Of a DNA stretch of 11,857 bases, positions 1 through 6,994 are shown one piece after another. How positions within the stretch are numbered: position 1 is the stretch's first letter; each line of letters opens with the position of its first letter. A program made the translations under genes and the position numbers. Below the pieces are notes generated by a model. The model was not told the DNA's origin. It saw nothing but the letters and a program-made list of their open reading frames with translations, and searched no databases. Origin of the DNA: an uncultured Eggerthella sp. (GTDB taxonomy: Bacteria > Actinomycetota > Coriobacteriia > Coriobacteriales > Eggerthellaceae); the NCBI GenBank assembly GCA_900548955.1, contig URMQ01000039.1:1-11857 (forward strand), written 5' to 3'.

Positions 1-40
1 GAAATACTCCATTTTGCTGAATTTCCTGCTTCGTAAATGA

Positions 41-2227
41 TTGTACACTGTTGCTTATTTTCCTATCATCCGTGGAGGACATTCCTTTCAGGCGATTGCA
101 AAAATAAGAGACACCACCCAGCTTCTTATTGATGTGTACTCTGGAGATGATCCTGATTTATATATCCATCCTCTTAAAGTATGGAACCGCTATAGCGAAA
201 CCATGTTTTTAGCTCATCGCTACTCGCTAAGCACCAACAAGGTTTCCGCATTGACCGACGGATTTGAAGCCAGTAAGTTTTACGCTTTAGCCGACAAGGA
301 AACCAAGGCAGCACCAGATCGCAATATTGATAGTTGGGATAGATTTTTTGCGGCAGCGCAAATCGATTATCAACGCGGCACCCTTGCAAATGATACCTGC
401 ACCAAAATGTGCAACATGATGGTGACCAAAGACGCCAAAATGAGAGAAATGGTTCGTCGCTATTTTGATCCAACGGATTATTTCGAGATACGCAATCACA
501 TGGTGGGCACTGGACTTATTGGTGGAAAAGCATGCGGAATGCTCCTTGCACGTAAGATCATCCAATTAAGGCTTCCCGATACACAAACCCATCTTGAGCC
601 CCACGATTCGTTTTATCTTGGATCGGACATTTTTTATTCTTACTTAGTTGCAAACAATCTTTGGACTACACGTATTAAACAGCGCAGCAAAGAAGGATTC
701 ATTGATGCCGCACCTGCCCTAGCTCAGGGCTTTTTGGAGGGGTCTTTCCCTGAAGATATCCGCGCAGGCTTTATACAAATCTTGGAATACTACGGACAAG
801 CACCCATTATTGTTCGTTCCAGCAGTTTCTTAGAAGATGGTTTTGGTAATGCCTTTGCGGGAAAATACGAATCGGTCTTTTGCGCAAACATCGGTTCTTT
901 AGAAGAGCGTCTTGCAGCATTTGAAGAGGCGGTCCGCACCGTATATGCATCTACTATGGATTCATCAGCACTTGAATATCGTCGTCGCAACGGGCTTGAC
1001 CAAAAAGAAGAGCAGATGGCACTGTTGGTCCAACGAGTTAGCGGGTCATACTATGGCAGCAATCTCTTTCTCCCTACTGCAGCTGGCGTTGGTTATTCGC
1101 ATAGCACCTACCGATGGTCCAACGATCTTAACCCTAACGCTGGCATGCTTCGCCTTGTTACGGGACTAGGAACTAAAGCAGTTGACCGCACGCAAACCGA
1201 CTATCCTCGAATTATCAGCCTGGATAAGCCTCTTGCCCAAACAAATCAAACCTGGGCAGATAAGCACCGATTCTCTCAGCACAATACCGATGTGCTCGAC
1301 TTAACGAAACGCTGCTTAGCAGAACGCAACGTTCTTGATCTTGCTTCTGTGTTCCCACCCTTTGCGCAACAGGCAGTTTTCGAGCACGATCGAGAAGCTG
1401 AAGATCGACTACGAGAACGTGGTCAGTTTAGACCTGTTTTATTTGCTTCGTGCCAAGGTCTTGCTGAAAATCGCGCCTTTACCAACTTAATGAGTAATAT
1501 CCTGAGAACACTAGAACAATGCTACGAGCATCCTGTTGATATTGAATACACCATTAATGTAGGTAAGAACAATTCGTTTGTCATTAATTTGCTGCAATGT
1601 CGCCCCCTTCATCTGCTGCAATCAGGCAAACGCATTACCCCGCCTAAATTACCTTTAGAAAACACTTATTTCAGCATCAAACAATGCGCCATGGGAAAGT
1701 CGCGTGAAAGTTCGATTGACGCAATAGTGGTGGTAGACCCGCTACAGTACTACCATTTCCCGCATGCTGAAAAACCCACCATCGCACGCCTCATTGGTAG
1801 CGTTAACGAATACTATCGCGCTTCAAAAATGAACTGCCTGCTTTTGGTGCCAGGACGCATTGGAACTTCCTCTCCCGAATTAGGCGTTCCTGTTTCTTTT
1901 GCAGACGTTTGTGACTTTATGGGAATCTGCGAAGTAGCATTCTCCGAGGCAGGATATTCACCAGAGCTTTCTTATGGTAGTCATCTTTTCCAAGATCTAG
2001 TGGAAGCCGATATTTACTATGGCGCCATTCTGGAAGATCCAAACCTGGTATATTACGATCCTGGATTCACTAAACAATTCACTGAGGTAACTTCAGAGAT
2101 TTTCAAAGATACTACCCTAGCAAAACAAGCACAGGGCGTAGTTCGCGTCTATGAAACAAGGGAAGCACCTCTTATGCTCTGGCACGACCTAAGCTCAAAC
2201 ACCAGTATTTGCGGGATTAACAACTAA
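41..2227 (+). CDS. PEP/pyruvate-binding (PPDK N-domain, ATP-grasp) protein, 5' end abnormal
   Basis: This is an ATP-grasp protein related to the nucleotide-binding half of PEP synthase and pyruvate phosphate dikinase. Visible motifs are a glycine-rich GTGLIGGKACGM at residues ~156-167, IIVRSSSFLEDG...AFAGKYES at ~256-278, GLGTKAVDR at ~385-393 and an end-of-domain EYTIN...LLQCRPL at ~507-530. There is no mobile phosphohistidine domain (TxGGxxxHxA) and no C-terminal PEP barrel. Instead, residues ~540-728 form a conserved tail containing PGRIGTSSPELGVPVSF and ELSYGSHLFQDLVEADIYY. It therefore cannot carry out the full dikinase cycle and is probably an ATP-dependent phosphotransferase or binding protein of unknown substrate. 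The first possible start is TTG at 41, which directly follows an in-frame TGA (38-40) and has no Shine-Dalgarno. Relatives as I remember them have a further N-terminal region before TVAYF, so this may be the 3' part of a gene broken by a stop codon. The domain call is firm; the start is not. Confidence 0.8.
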   Translation: MYTVAYFPIIRGGHSFQAIAKIRDTTQLLIDVYSGDDPDLYIHPLKVWNRYSETMFLAHRYSLSTNKVSALTDGFEASKFYALADKETKAAPDRNIDSWDRFFAAAQIDYQRGTLANDTCTKMCNMMVTKDAKMREMVRRYFDPTDYFEIRNHMVGTGLIGGKACGMLLARKIIQLRLPDTQTHLEPHDSFYLGSDIFYSYLVANNLWTTRIKQRSKEGFIDAAPALAQGFLEGSFPEDIRAGFIQILEYYGQAPIIVRSSSFLEDGFGNAFAGKYESVFCANIGSLEERLAAFEEAVRTVYASTMDSSALEYRRRNGLDQKEEQMALLVQRVSGSYYGSNLFLPTAAGVGYSHSTYRWSNDLNPNAGMLRLVTGLGTKAVDRTQTDYPRIISLDKPLAQTNQTWADKHRFSQHNTDVLDLTKRCLAERNVLDLASVFPPFAQQAVFEHDREAEDRLRERGQFRPVLFASCQGLAENRAFTNLMSNILRTLEQCYEHPVDIEYTINVGKNNSFVINLLQCRPLHLLQSGKRITPPKLPLENTYFSIKQCAMGKSRESSIDAIVVVDPLQYYHFPHAEKPTIARLIGSVNEYYRASKMNCLLLVPGRIGTSSPELGVPVSFADVCDFMGICEVAFSEAGYSPELSYGSHLFQDLVEADIYYGAILEDPNLVYYDPGFTKQFTEVTSEIFKDTTLAKQAQGVVRVYETREAPLMLWHDLSSNTSICGINN

Positions 2228-2290
2228 TTACAACGTTTAAATACACAGGATGAACACGGCACATAAACACACTGGGTCAGCACAGAAGAA

Positions 2291-3538
2291 TTACCGTACG
2301 CGATACGGCTTTTTACCCCAATACACTTTTGCAAAATGACGTTTTGGCATCTGGACGCTGCCTACCATATCAAGGGTGGTGGTTGCAATATCGCGAGCCG
2401 CATAAGGACGTCGCAGTGATTCGCCACCAGAGAGCATAGTTTCTAGTCGCTGCGGATTAGCGTGAATAAGATCAAGCTCTCTTAGGAGCTCTTCAGATGT
2501 CTCCGCTTCAACCGCAGCACCTGCAGCGGTTACGGTAAGTGTATTTGCTCGCTCTTGCCCATAGGACTTGCCCACCAAAATAAGGGGCAGGCGCGCACAT
2601 AAGCATTCGGTAGTAGCAAGACCGCCTGACTTAGCAATAATCATGTCGCTTGCTTCCATAAGACCTGGAATATCTTCGATGTAGTTAAATACTGTTGCAT
2701 TGGTAATGTTTCGCTCTGTGAAAAATTCTCGCAACTTAGTGGCATATTCTTCATCCGCGCCCGCAAGAATAGCGAAATGCATCTTCGGAAAATCAGACAA
2801 GCAAGGCAGAATCTTGTTAACAATTTCACGGAAAGGAATATAAGGCTGAGACAAACGGGCACCCGCCATGACAATAACATTTATTTTGTCATGAGGTAGG
2901 TTAAACCTGTCTAAGACCGCATCTCTATCACACGGCTCAGAAAAACCTTTTCGCACAGGAATGCCCGTCACTTTTATATGGCTGTCAGGCACTTTTCTTG
3001 GCTTAAGCTCTTTAACCATTTCCTCATCAGCGCAACAGAACAAATCGCAGTCCAAGTGCGGCCACAAACCTTCTGCTCCATAGTCAGTCGGAACGCAAAC
3101 CATAGGAAAAGCCTGACGCGTTACCATGCGTGCTGCAACTGCAGCATTTGCCGCCACGATATGTGTTGCAATAATAGCAATTGGCTTGCGTTTTTCTACT
3201 AATTTAGAAAAACGCTTAAACATACAAGGCGACCAACCCCAACCGCCTGCCCAAAGCAAACGACCAGTGAAAACATGGTGCCAAGTGAAATCATAAAGGG
3301 AATTAAAGACTACCGTTACATTAGCAGTTTTATCACCGTCAAACTTGACGTAACCATAGTCCAAAATATCTAATACTGCAATTTCTGTATCAGCAGGCAA
3401 ATTGGGGTGCTTCCCACATAAATCCTCAAGTGCCTGAGAGATTGCCTGCGCAGCGCTACGATGCCCTGAACCAACAGAAGCGTGCACAACAATGACAAGA
3501 GGCCGCGTAGAATTTTCATCACAAGTTGTGGTTATCAT
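2291..3538 (-). CDS. MGDG synthase/UgtP-like diacylglycerol glycosyltransferase (GT28)
   Basis: This is a 415-residue glycosyltransferase of the GT28 fold, like plant MGDG synthase and Bacillus UgtP. These enzymes move a sugar from a UDP-sugar to diacylglycerol at the inner face of the membrane, giving glycolipids or lipoteichoic acid anchors. The N-terminal acceptor-binding domain carries GSGHRSAAQ (residues 23-31), IIATH (122-126) and TDYGAEGLWPH (151-161). The C-terminal donor-binding domain carries VTGIPV (190-195), KSGGLATTEC (303-312) and GQERANT (327-333), which matches the UDP-sugar pocket of the family. The ATG at 3538 is preceded by a strong AAAGGAGG about 5 nt away, so the start is secure. 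The gene is convergent with the ATP-grasp gene, with 63 bp between the stops and no clear terminator there. The exact sugar and acceptor cannot be told from sequence. MurG-like activity is less likely because the MGDG-type N-domain is present. Confidence 0.87.
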   Translation of the reverse strand: MITTTCDENSTRPLVIVVHASVGSGHRSAAQAISQALEDLCGKHPNLPADTEIAVLDILDYGYVKFDGDKTANVTVVFNSLYDFTWHHVFTGRLLWAGGWGWSPCMFKRFSKLVEKRKPIAIIATHIVAANAAVAARMVTRQAFPMVCVPTDYGAEGLWPHLDCDLFCCADEEMVKELKPRKVPDSHIKVTGIPVRKGFSEPCDRDAVLDRFNLPHDKINVIVMAGARLSQPYIPFREIVNKILPCLSDFPKMHFAILAGADEEYATKLREFFTERNITNATVFNYIEDIPGLMEASDMIIAKSGGLATTECLCARLPLILVGKSYGQERANTLTVTAAGAAVEAETSEELLRELDLIHANPQRLETMLSGGESLRRPYAARDIATTTLDMVGSVQMPKRHFAKVYWGKKPYRVR

Positions 3539-3695
3539 CCGCGCCTCCTTTCTTGTTTTTGCGCGCTACGTTATTCCTCAATTATGCCATCAGAAGACTA
3601 GCTTGCACTAATTTATTCAACAATCCCCATACTATAAGGCCCACCGATAAGGACAAACGGAGATGAAATCTAGCAAATAGCGTAAAATCGCCTCT

Positions 3696-3728
3696 AAAAT
3701 GGAAGCAGCGCCAAACGACGCTACCTCC
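3696..3728 (-). terminator. Intrinsic terminator of the FAD oxidase gene
   Basis: On the minus strand, arms at 3728-3719 and 3710-3701 form a 10-bp stem around an 8-nt loop and are followed by ATTTT. All ten positions pair on the minus strand (two as G-U). Those two wobbles become mismatches on the plus strand, so the element is directed to the minus strand. It lies about 75-105 nt after the stop of the FAD oxidase. The remaining sequence up to the glycosyltransferase start (3539-3695) shows no clear promoter. Confidence 0.7.
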
Positions 3729-3802
3729 TTACCATGTATGTATTTTTTGGCATTGTGGCAAATCAAGTTTTTATTTTGCCCTGATACCTTTCGAAACTTG
3801 TC

Positions 3803-5221
3803 CTAATTGCAAATCTTGCCAGGATTCAAAATCATGTTCGGGTCGAATACCTGTTTGATACCCGCCATCAAATCGATAGCGGTGTCACCCAAAGATTCAC
3901 GCAGGAATTCTTTCTTTGCATAACCAATGCCATGTTCGCCAGAAACCTGACCACGCAATTCGGTACATTTTTCGTATGCTGCAGCCATAACCTTTGCGGT
4001 GCGCTCCATAAACACATCTTCGTCCATGTCGTTCGCGCAACAATAAATGTGAAGATTACCGTCACCAGCATGACCAAAGGAGCGAATACGAACTTCGTAT
4101 TTGTCGCCAACTTCATGAGCATATTCAAGGAAGGTTGGAATTTTATCGACAGGAACAACTACGTCCATTTCGTCAATAAGATCAGTTTCCGCCTCAATTA
4201 CCGTCAAGAATGCACTACGAGCTTCCCAGACAGCACGCTTGTCAGCAGGATGGCTTAGCACGAGGGTGTCGTAAGCGCCAATTTCGTCACCAATTTCTGC
4301 CAGCGTTTCTGCTCGCTGGAAAATTTCATCCTGGTCATTCCCATCAAGCGTTACCAGAATATAAGCGCCTGCTTCCTTGCCATCGATAACAGTAGGAATA
4401 ATCTTGTTGCCCGTGTAGTTTGCAGAAGAATCTACAATGTCGCGCTCCATAAACTCAATGGACTGAGGGCTCAATCCAGCAAGCTTAATCTTGGGAACAG
4501 CAGAAATTGCCGTTTCGATATCTGCAAATGGCAAAATGAAGCTGATGTCTTCTTTAGGATTAGGAATAAGCTTCAACGTAAGTTCAGTAATAACACCGAG
4601 CGTACCTTCGGAGCCAATCATCAAGTGAAGCAAGCTGTAGCCAGAGCTGGTTTTGGTAACCGAACGACCAAGCTCAAGAATTCGACCATTTGGTAAAACA
4701 ACTGTCATTGCCAAAACATAATCGCGAGTGGTGCCATACTTTACCGCACGCATGCCGCCAGCGTTAGTACTTACATTACCGCCCAAAGAACCCGTCTTCT
4801 CACCAGGATCAGGTGGATACATCAAATCGCGTTCAAGTGCATCTGCAGCCAAATCGCACAGGCGAACACCAGGCTGTACATGAACAAGCAAGTTGTTCAT
4901 GTCGTAATACAGAATCTTATCCATACGCATGGTGCATAAAACCACACCGCCAAACAGAGGCGTTGCACCACCAACAAGACCAGTACCTGCACCACGAACA
5001 GTAACAGGAATCTTGTTGTCGTTGCACAGCATCATGATGGCAGCTACTTCTGCCGTGCTTGCTGGCATGCACACCAACTCTGGCATTTGAGAGCCATAGA
5101 TAGGCATTTCATCATGAGAATAGTCGGCACTAATATTTTCGCCAACATAGCAGTTAGCTTCACCAACGATCTTCTTAAGTTGCCCAATAAGTTCAGGAGT
5201 GAGCTTGTTGTACTCAGCCAT
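3803..5221 (-). CDS. FAD-linked 2-hydroxyacid oxidase/dehydrogenase (GlcD/D-lactate dehydrogenase type)
   Basis: This is a 472-residue flavoprotein of the GlcD / D-lactate dehydrogenase family, which oxidises a 2-hydroxyacid such as D-lactate, glycolate or 2-hydroxyglutarate to the 2-oxoacid. The FAD_binding_4 domain shows VTVRGAGTGLVGGA (residues ~73-86), PPDPG followed by GSLGGNVSTNAGG (~136-156) and IGSEGTLGVITE (~202-213). The C-terminal FAD-oxidase domain shows FGHAGDGNLH (382-391) and SGEHGIG (427-433), with the histidines used for substrate or metal binding, and ends in LNPGK. Length is normal for the family. No EtfAB, GlcE/GlcF or LldEFG partner is in the window, so the electron acceptor is unknown. 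In anaerobes such enzymes may pair with electron-transfer flavoprotein. ATG 5221 has GGAAGG about 7 nt upstream. A structured leader lies upstream (5271-5551), and an intrinsic terminator follows the gene. Confidence 0.88.
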   Translation of the reverse strand: MAEYNKLTPELIGQLKKIVGEANCYVGENISADYSHDEMPIYGSQMPELVCMPASTAEVAAIMMLCNDNKIPVTVRGAGTGLVGGATPLFGGVVLCTMRMDKILYYDMNNLLVHVQPGVRLCDLAADALERDLMYPPDPGEKTGSLGGNVSTNAGGMRAVKYGTTRDYVLAMTVVLPNGRILELGRSVTKTSSGYSLLHLMIGSEGTLGVITELTLKLIPNPKEDISFILPFADIETAISAVPKIKLAGLSPQSIEFMERDIVDSSANYTGNKIIPTVIDGKEAGAYILVTLDGNDQDEIFQRAETLAEIGDEIGAYDTLVLSHPADKRAVWEARSAFLTVIEAETDLIDEMDVVVPVDKIPTFLEYAHEVGDKYEVRIRSFGHAGDGNLHIYCCANDMDEDVFMERTAKVMAAAYEKCTELRGQVSGEHGIGYAKKEFLRESLGDTAIDLMAGIKQVFDPNMILNPGKICN

Positions 5222-5270
5222 AGCAACCTTCCAAATAGACGAGGTACTTTCTTTAATGTGATAAGAATCT

Positions 5271-5340
5271 ATCTTTGGAATTTCCAGAACCTCTGGTTAA
5301 GAAGACTTAGCAGAAGTTTTACTCCAGAGATTCTAAAGAT
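5271..5340. repeat. Imperfect 18-bp inverted repeat upstream of the FAD oxidase
   Basis: Arms at 5271-5288 and 5323-5340 are complementary at 14 of 18 positions, or 16 of 18 if wobble pairs on the plus-strand RNA are counted. A small CCAGA-ACC-TCTGG hairpin is nested at 5284-5296. The repeat sits 50-120 bp before the FAD oxidase start, so it would lie in the 5' leader of that gene. It could be an operator, a leader structure or a decayed element end. No T-run supports it as a terminator. Confidence 0.4.
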
Positions 5341-5419
5341 GCCACCATTAAGGCAGCCCTAAAAGATCGATCCCACCAACGTTTGATCATATCGTAGCTA
5401 GAAACACCTCTTATCCTGT

Positions 5420-5551
5420 CTAGGTGAAACCCACCACTAAGCGGGCAAACGGCAGAAAAGACGTACACCCGCCAAAAAATGACGGGTGTACGCACGTAAG
5501 AAAAGAAATTAGCTGATAGGCAATCGCTGCTTTTTTCTTCGTAAACTTCAT
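5420..5551 (-). CDS. Short ORF (43 aa) with strong SD; possible leader peptide
   Basis: This is a 43-codon reading frame on the minus strand that starts MKFTKKKAAIAYQ and ends ARLVVGFT. Its ATG is preceded by GAAGGAGG with a 6-nt spacer, one of the best ribosome sites in the window. The peptide has a lysine-rich start and a hydrophobic middle and matches nothing I recognise. The frame runs through the perfect hairpin at 5462-5492 and stops about 200 bp before the FAD oxidase on the same strand. A leader peptide coupled to an attenuator is one reading. A small unrelated gene, or an accidental frame downstream of a chance SD, are the others. Codon content does not decide between them. Confidence 0.35.
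   Translation of the reverse strand: MKFTKKKAAIAYQLISFLTCVHPSFFGGCTSFLPFARLVVGFT
5450..5492 (-). terminator. Strong hairpin with minus-strand U-rich tail (attenuator-like)
   Basis: CGTACACCCG (5462-5471) and CGGGTGTACG (5483-5492) are perfect 10-bp inverted repeats with an 11-nt centre. After one mismatch, two more pairs can form inside. On the minus strand the hairpin is followed by TCTTTTCT (5460-5453), a moderate intrinsic-terminator tail. On the plus strand there is no T-run. An alternative minus-strand pairing of GCGGG (from the 3' arm) with a CCCGC further downstream would open the hairpin, as an antiterminator would. It lies between the 43-codon ORF start and the FAD oxidase. Confidence 0.45.
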
Positions 5552-5668
5552 CGTAAACCTCCTTCATATTCTTCAAGTATTTCCCTTTCACTTAGAACAC
5601 GAATAGGAGACTTACATCCTTGCAACATTTTTAAAAACAATAGTAAAGCGATACTTTTAATAACGCCC

Positions 5669-5687
5669 TTATGCGTCGATGGCATAA
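5669..5687. repeat. Degenerate TTATGC...GCATAA inverted repeat
   Basis: TTATGC and GCATAA (6-bp arms, 7-bp centre) lie 50 bp before the three better palindromes and use the same half-site ends. This may be a weak distal operator for the HipB-like regulator. The wider centre makes this uncertain. Confidence 0.3.
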
Positions 5688-5736
5688 TTCTTTACCCCGC
5701 CGCCTTGCATATTATCAACTGAGCGAAATAACAATC

Positions 5737-5830
5737 TTATGCGTTCGCATAAATTGATGCTCTTTACGTCTTGTTTTATGCGTTCGCATAAACTACTATA
5801 CCTATAAACCAATTTTTCGCGTTCGCATAA
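5737..5830. promoter_or_regulatory. Three 16-bp palindromic operators spaced 39 bp, upstream of hipB-like gene
   Basis: TTATGCGTTCGCATAA occurs at 5737-5752 and 5776-5791. A variant with an altered left half, TTTCGCGTTCGCATAA, lies at 5815-5830. The copies start exactly 39 bp apart, with 23-bp unrelated spacers. Each full copy is a 7+2+7 inverted repeat, as expected for a homodimeric HTH repressor. The middle copy lies between a candidate -35 and -10. The array ends 77 bp before the HipB-like gene. HipB-type antitoxins are known to autorepress through several spaced palindromic operators, so these are inferred to be its own sites. Confidence 0.65.
5771..5799 (+). promoter_or_regulatory. Candidate promoter of hipB-like gene
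   Basis: TTGTTT (5771-5776) and TACTAT (5794-5799) are separated by 17 bp. Both hexamers are imperfect. The spacer is almost wholly filled by the middle palindrome, so repressor binding there would block RNA polymerase. Confidence 0.35.
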
Positions 5831-5907
5831 ATTGCTTCTTACTATCAGCACTTTTGCGAGCACATTAATTTCAGCTTTACGAAAGCCGATTCTAGAGCGG
5901 AGTCCCC

Positions 5908-6123
5908 ATGATTCAGGTTCCTAACAGCATCGCATTTGGACAACTCATCAAAGAAGAACGAAAACGCCAAGGCTTTACCCAAGCAGAATTCGCAGGACTT
6001 TGTGGCGTAGGCATCACATTTCTCTCTCAACTAGAAAATGGCAAAGAAACTGCTGAATTAGGAAAGGCGCTCAATGTATTAACCATGCTCGGCATTGATC
6101 TTTATGCGGAACGGAGGGCATAG
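5908..6123 (+). CDS. HipB/y4mF-type XRE helix-turn-helix antitoxin-like regulator
   Basis: This is a 71-residue protein that is almost entirely one XRE helix-turn-helix domain. QLIKEERKRQGFTQAEFAGL forms the first helices, CGVGITFLSQLENGKET the recognition region, and LGKALNVLTMLGIDLY the closing segment. This pattern, especially LENGKxTxxLGKxLxVLxxLGI, is that of the HipB-like family usually encoded just before a HipA serine/threonine kinase toxin. In such pairs the small protein neutralises HipA and represses the operon. Here the next coding sequence is on the other strand and no HipA kinase follows, so it is an orphan or the remnant of a decayed module. ATG 5908 has GGAG 5 nt upstream. Three palindromes upstream are its probable operators. 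It might now control genes elsewhere or simply be left over. Confidence 0.8.
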   Translation: MIQVPNSIAFGQLIKEERKRQGFTQAEFAGLCGVGITFLSQLENGKETAELGKALNVLTMLGIDLYAERRA

Positions 6124-6124
6124 C

Positions 6125-6155
6125 AAAAATGGGGGCGGTTTTAGAATCCACCCCC
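6125..6155 (-). terminator. Intrinsic terminator of the peptide/ABC operon
   Basis: On the minus strand GGGGGTGG (6155-6148) pairs with CCGCCCCC (6138-6131) around a 9-nt loop, using one G-U pair, and is followed by ATTTTTG. It lies about 70 nt after the permease stop. On the plus strand the wobble becomes a C-A mismatch and there is no T-run, so it serves the minus operon. Confidence 0.75.
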
Positions 6156-6227
6156 TATGTTGCTGACGATTTAATTGAAGACATCCTTCCCAGAGAAGCT
6201 GTTCTCAGGGAATTTTGCGAATCTTAG
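6129..6227 (+). pseudogene. 32-codon ORF after hipB-like gene; possible hipA remnant
   Basis: A 32-codon frame begins 5 nt after the HipB-like stop, with GGAGG about 11 nt before its ATG and inside the end of the regulator gene, which is how hipA usually follows hipB. The product ends DLIEDILPREAVLREFCES. The LP-x-x-x-x-x-R spacing faintly recalls the N-terminal 'LLPE...R' segment of HipA proteins, but most of HipA would be missing. The frame also holds the terminator of the opposing ABC operon and overlaps its permease stop by 4 nt. It may be a decayed remnant, a tiny gene or a chance frame. Confidence 0.25.
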
Positions 6228-6994
6228 TTATCAAGCACAAGGCGCTTAAATAGCGCGACAAAGAGCACCGCACAAGCAACGGTCCACGCAAGGGTTATTG
6301 CCAGAGGAACCATCGCTTCGCTCGTAAATAAATTGCCCTGCATCATAAGTTCCACAAGAGAATTCATACCACCCGTTGGAGAATATTGAACGATTTCGGC
6401 AATTTCTCCACCATACGCGCCGAACACTGGGGCCAAGGTAATCAAAATTACTGGCACCGCATAAAGTCCTGCTGTCATTTGGTCACGCGCAGCAAGTCCC
6501 AACACCAACGAAAGCAAGATAATAGGAAGTGAACCTAAAATGCCCAAACCCAAATAAGGCATCAACAGCGAAATGTCAGCAGCATCAGCAATGAAGAAGC
6601 ATGCCGTTGCCACCACCAGCACCATAACCAGAGAAATAAACGCACGAGAAATAATAATCTGACCAGCGCTTACATTGGCAAGCATAAGAGTGCGAAGCGT
6701 GTGTTTTTCCTTTTCTTCCGCAATGCCGTACACCACCGCCATACTTACCACCATACCGATGGCCATACAAAGCGAAGAAGAGAGTTCAAATTTTGCCAGA
6801 ATCGCATCCACTGCAGGCCCCGCCACATTGGGATCTGCACCAACTGTAGCCATTCCTACATCGCCCAGCATATAGCGAAACAACACCGCAAAACCAATGG
6901 GCATCAGTAAGCACACCAACATGCTGGGATTCTTAAACATGTCAATAAAATCTTTTTGGCAAAGAGCCCCAATTTTTCTCATAGCCGCCTGCAT
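6224..6994 (-). CDS. ABC-2 type permease (first permease of the divergent ABC locus)
   Basis: This is a 256-residue integral membrane subunit of an ABC-2 exporter. About six hydrophobic segments are visible, near residues 25-40, 72-91, 108-128, 133-152, 155-180 and 230-250. After the second lies the acidic/basic motif EEKEKHTLRTLML (93-105) that ABC-2 permeases place in the cytoplasm next to the ATPase. The N-terminal KDFIDMFKNPSML is the usual amphipathic entry helix. The gene starts with a TAATG overlap on the ATPase stop, with GGGAGG just upstream, so the two are translationally coupled and almost certainly form one transporter. A second start at codon 5 is possible. Its counterpart at 9315 has the same motif in the same place (EERERGAEQTMLL), which suggests a heterodimeric membrane unit. 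The substrate is unknown. Confidence 0.85.
   Translation of the reverse strand: MQAAMRKIGALCQKDFIDMFKNPSMLVCLLMPIGFAVLFRYMLGDVGMATVGADPNVAGPAVDAILAKFELSSSLCMAIGMVVSMAVVYGIAEEKEKHTLRTLMLANVSAGQIIISRAFISLVMVLVVATACFFIADAADISLLMPYLGLGILGSLPIILLSLVLGLAARDQMTAGLYAVPVILITLAPVFGAYGGEIAEIVQYSPTGGMNSLVELMMQGNLFTSEAMVPLAITLAWTVACAVLFVALFKRLVLDN

Noticed and set aside
38..40. TGA read as selenocysteine or tryptophan
   Set aside because: TGA is a normal stop in two other genes here (at 9980-9982 on the minus strand and 10062-10064), and no hairpin of SECIS type follows.
37..42. ATG at 37 as the start of the ATP-grasp gene
   Set aside because: It is in a different frame from the gene and that frame closes soon after. 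Reaching the gene would need a frameshift for which there is no slippery site.
5340..5430. T-box or other known riboswitch in the FAD oxidase leader
   Set aside because: No T-box sequence or specifier stem, and no conserved core of a riboswitch class that I can recognise.
5319..5591. 90-codon minus-strand ORF starting at GTG
   Set aside because: It starts at a GTG without SD and overlaps, in another frame, the better 43-codon ORF with a strong SD. The protein has no recognisable pattern.
5737..5830. CRISPR-like pattern of three 16-bp repeats with 23-bp spacers
   Set aside because: Repeats are too short, the third is altered in one half, spacers are short, there are no cas genes, and the palindromes sit at a promoter before a HipB-like regulator, so operators explain them better.
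5669..5863. 64-codon minus-strand ORF with repeated LCER-type units
   Set aside because: The protein repeat is only the translation of the three palindromes; there is no SD at its start and the region is a control region.
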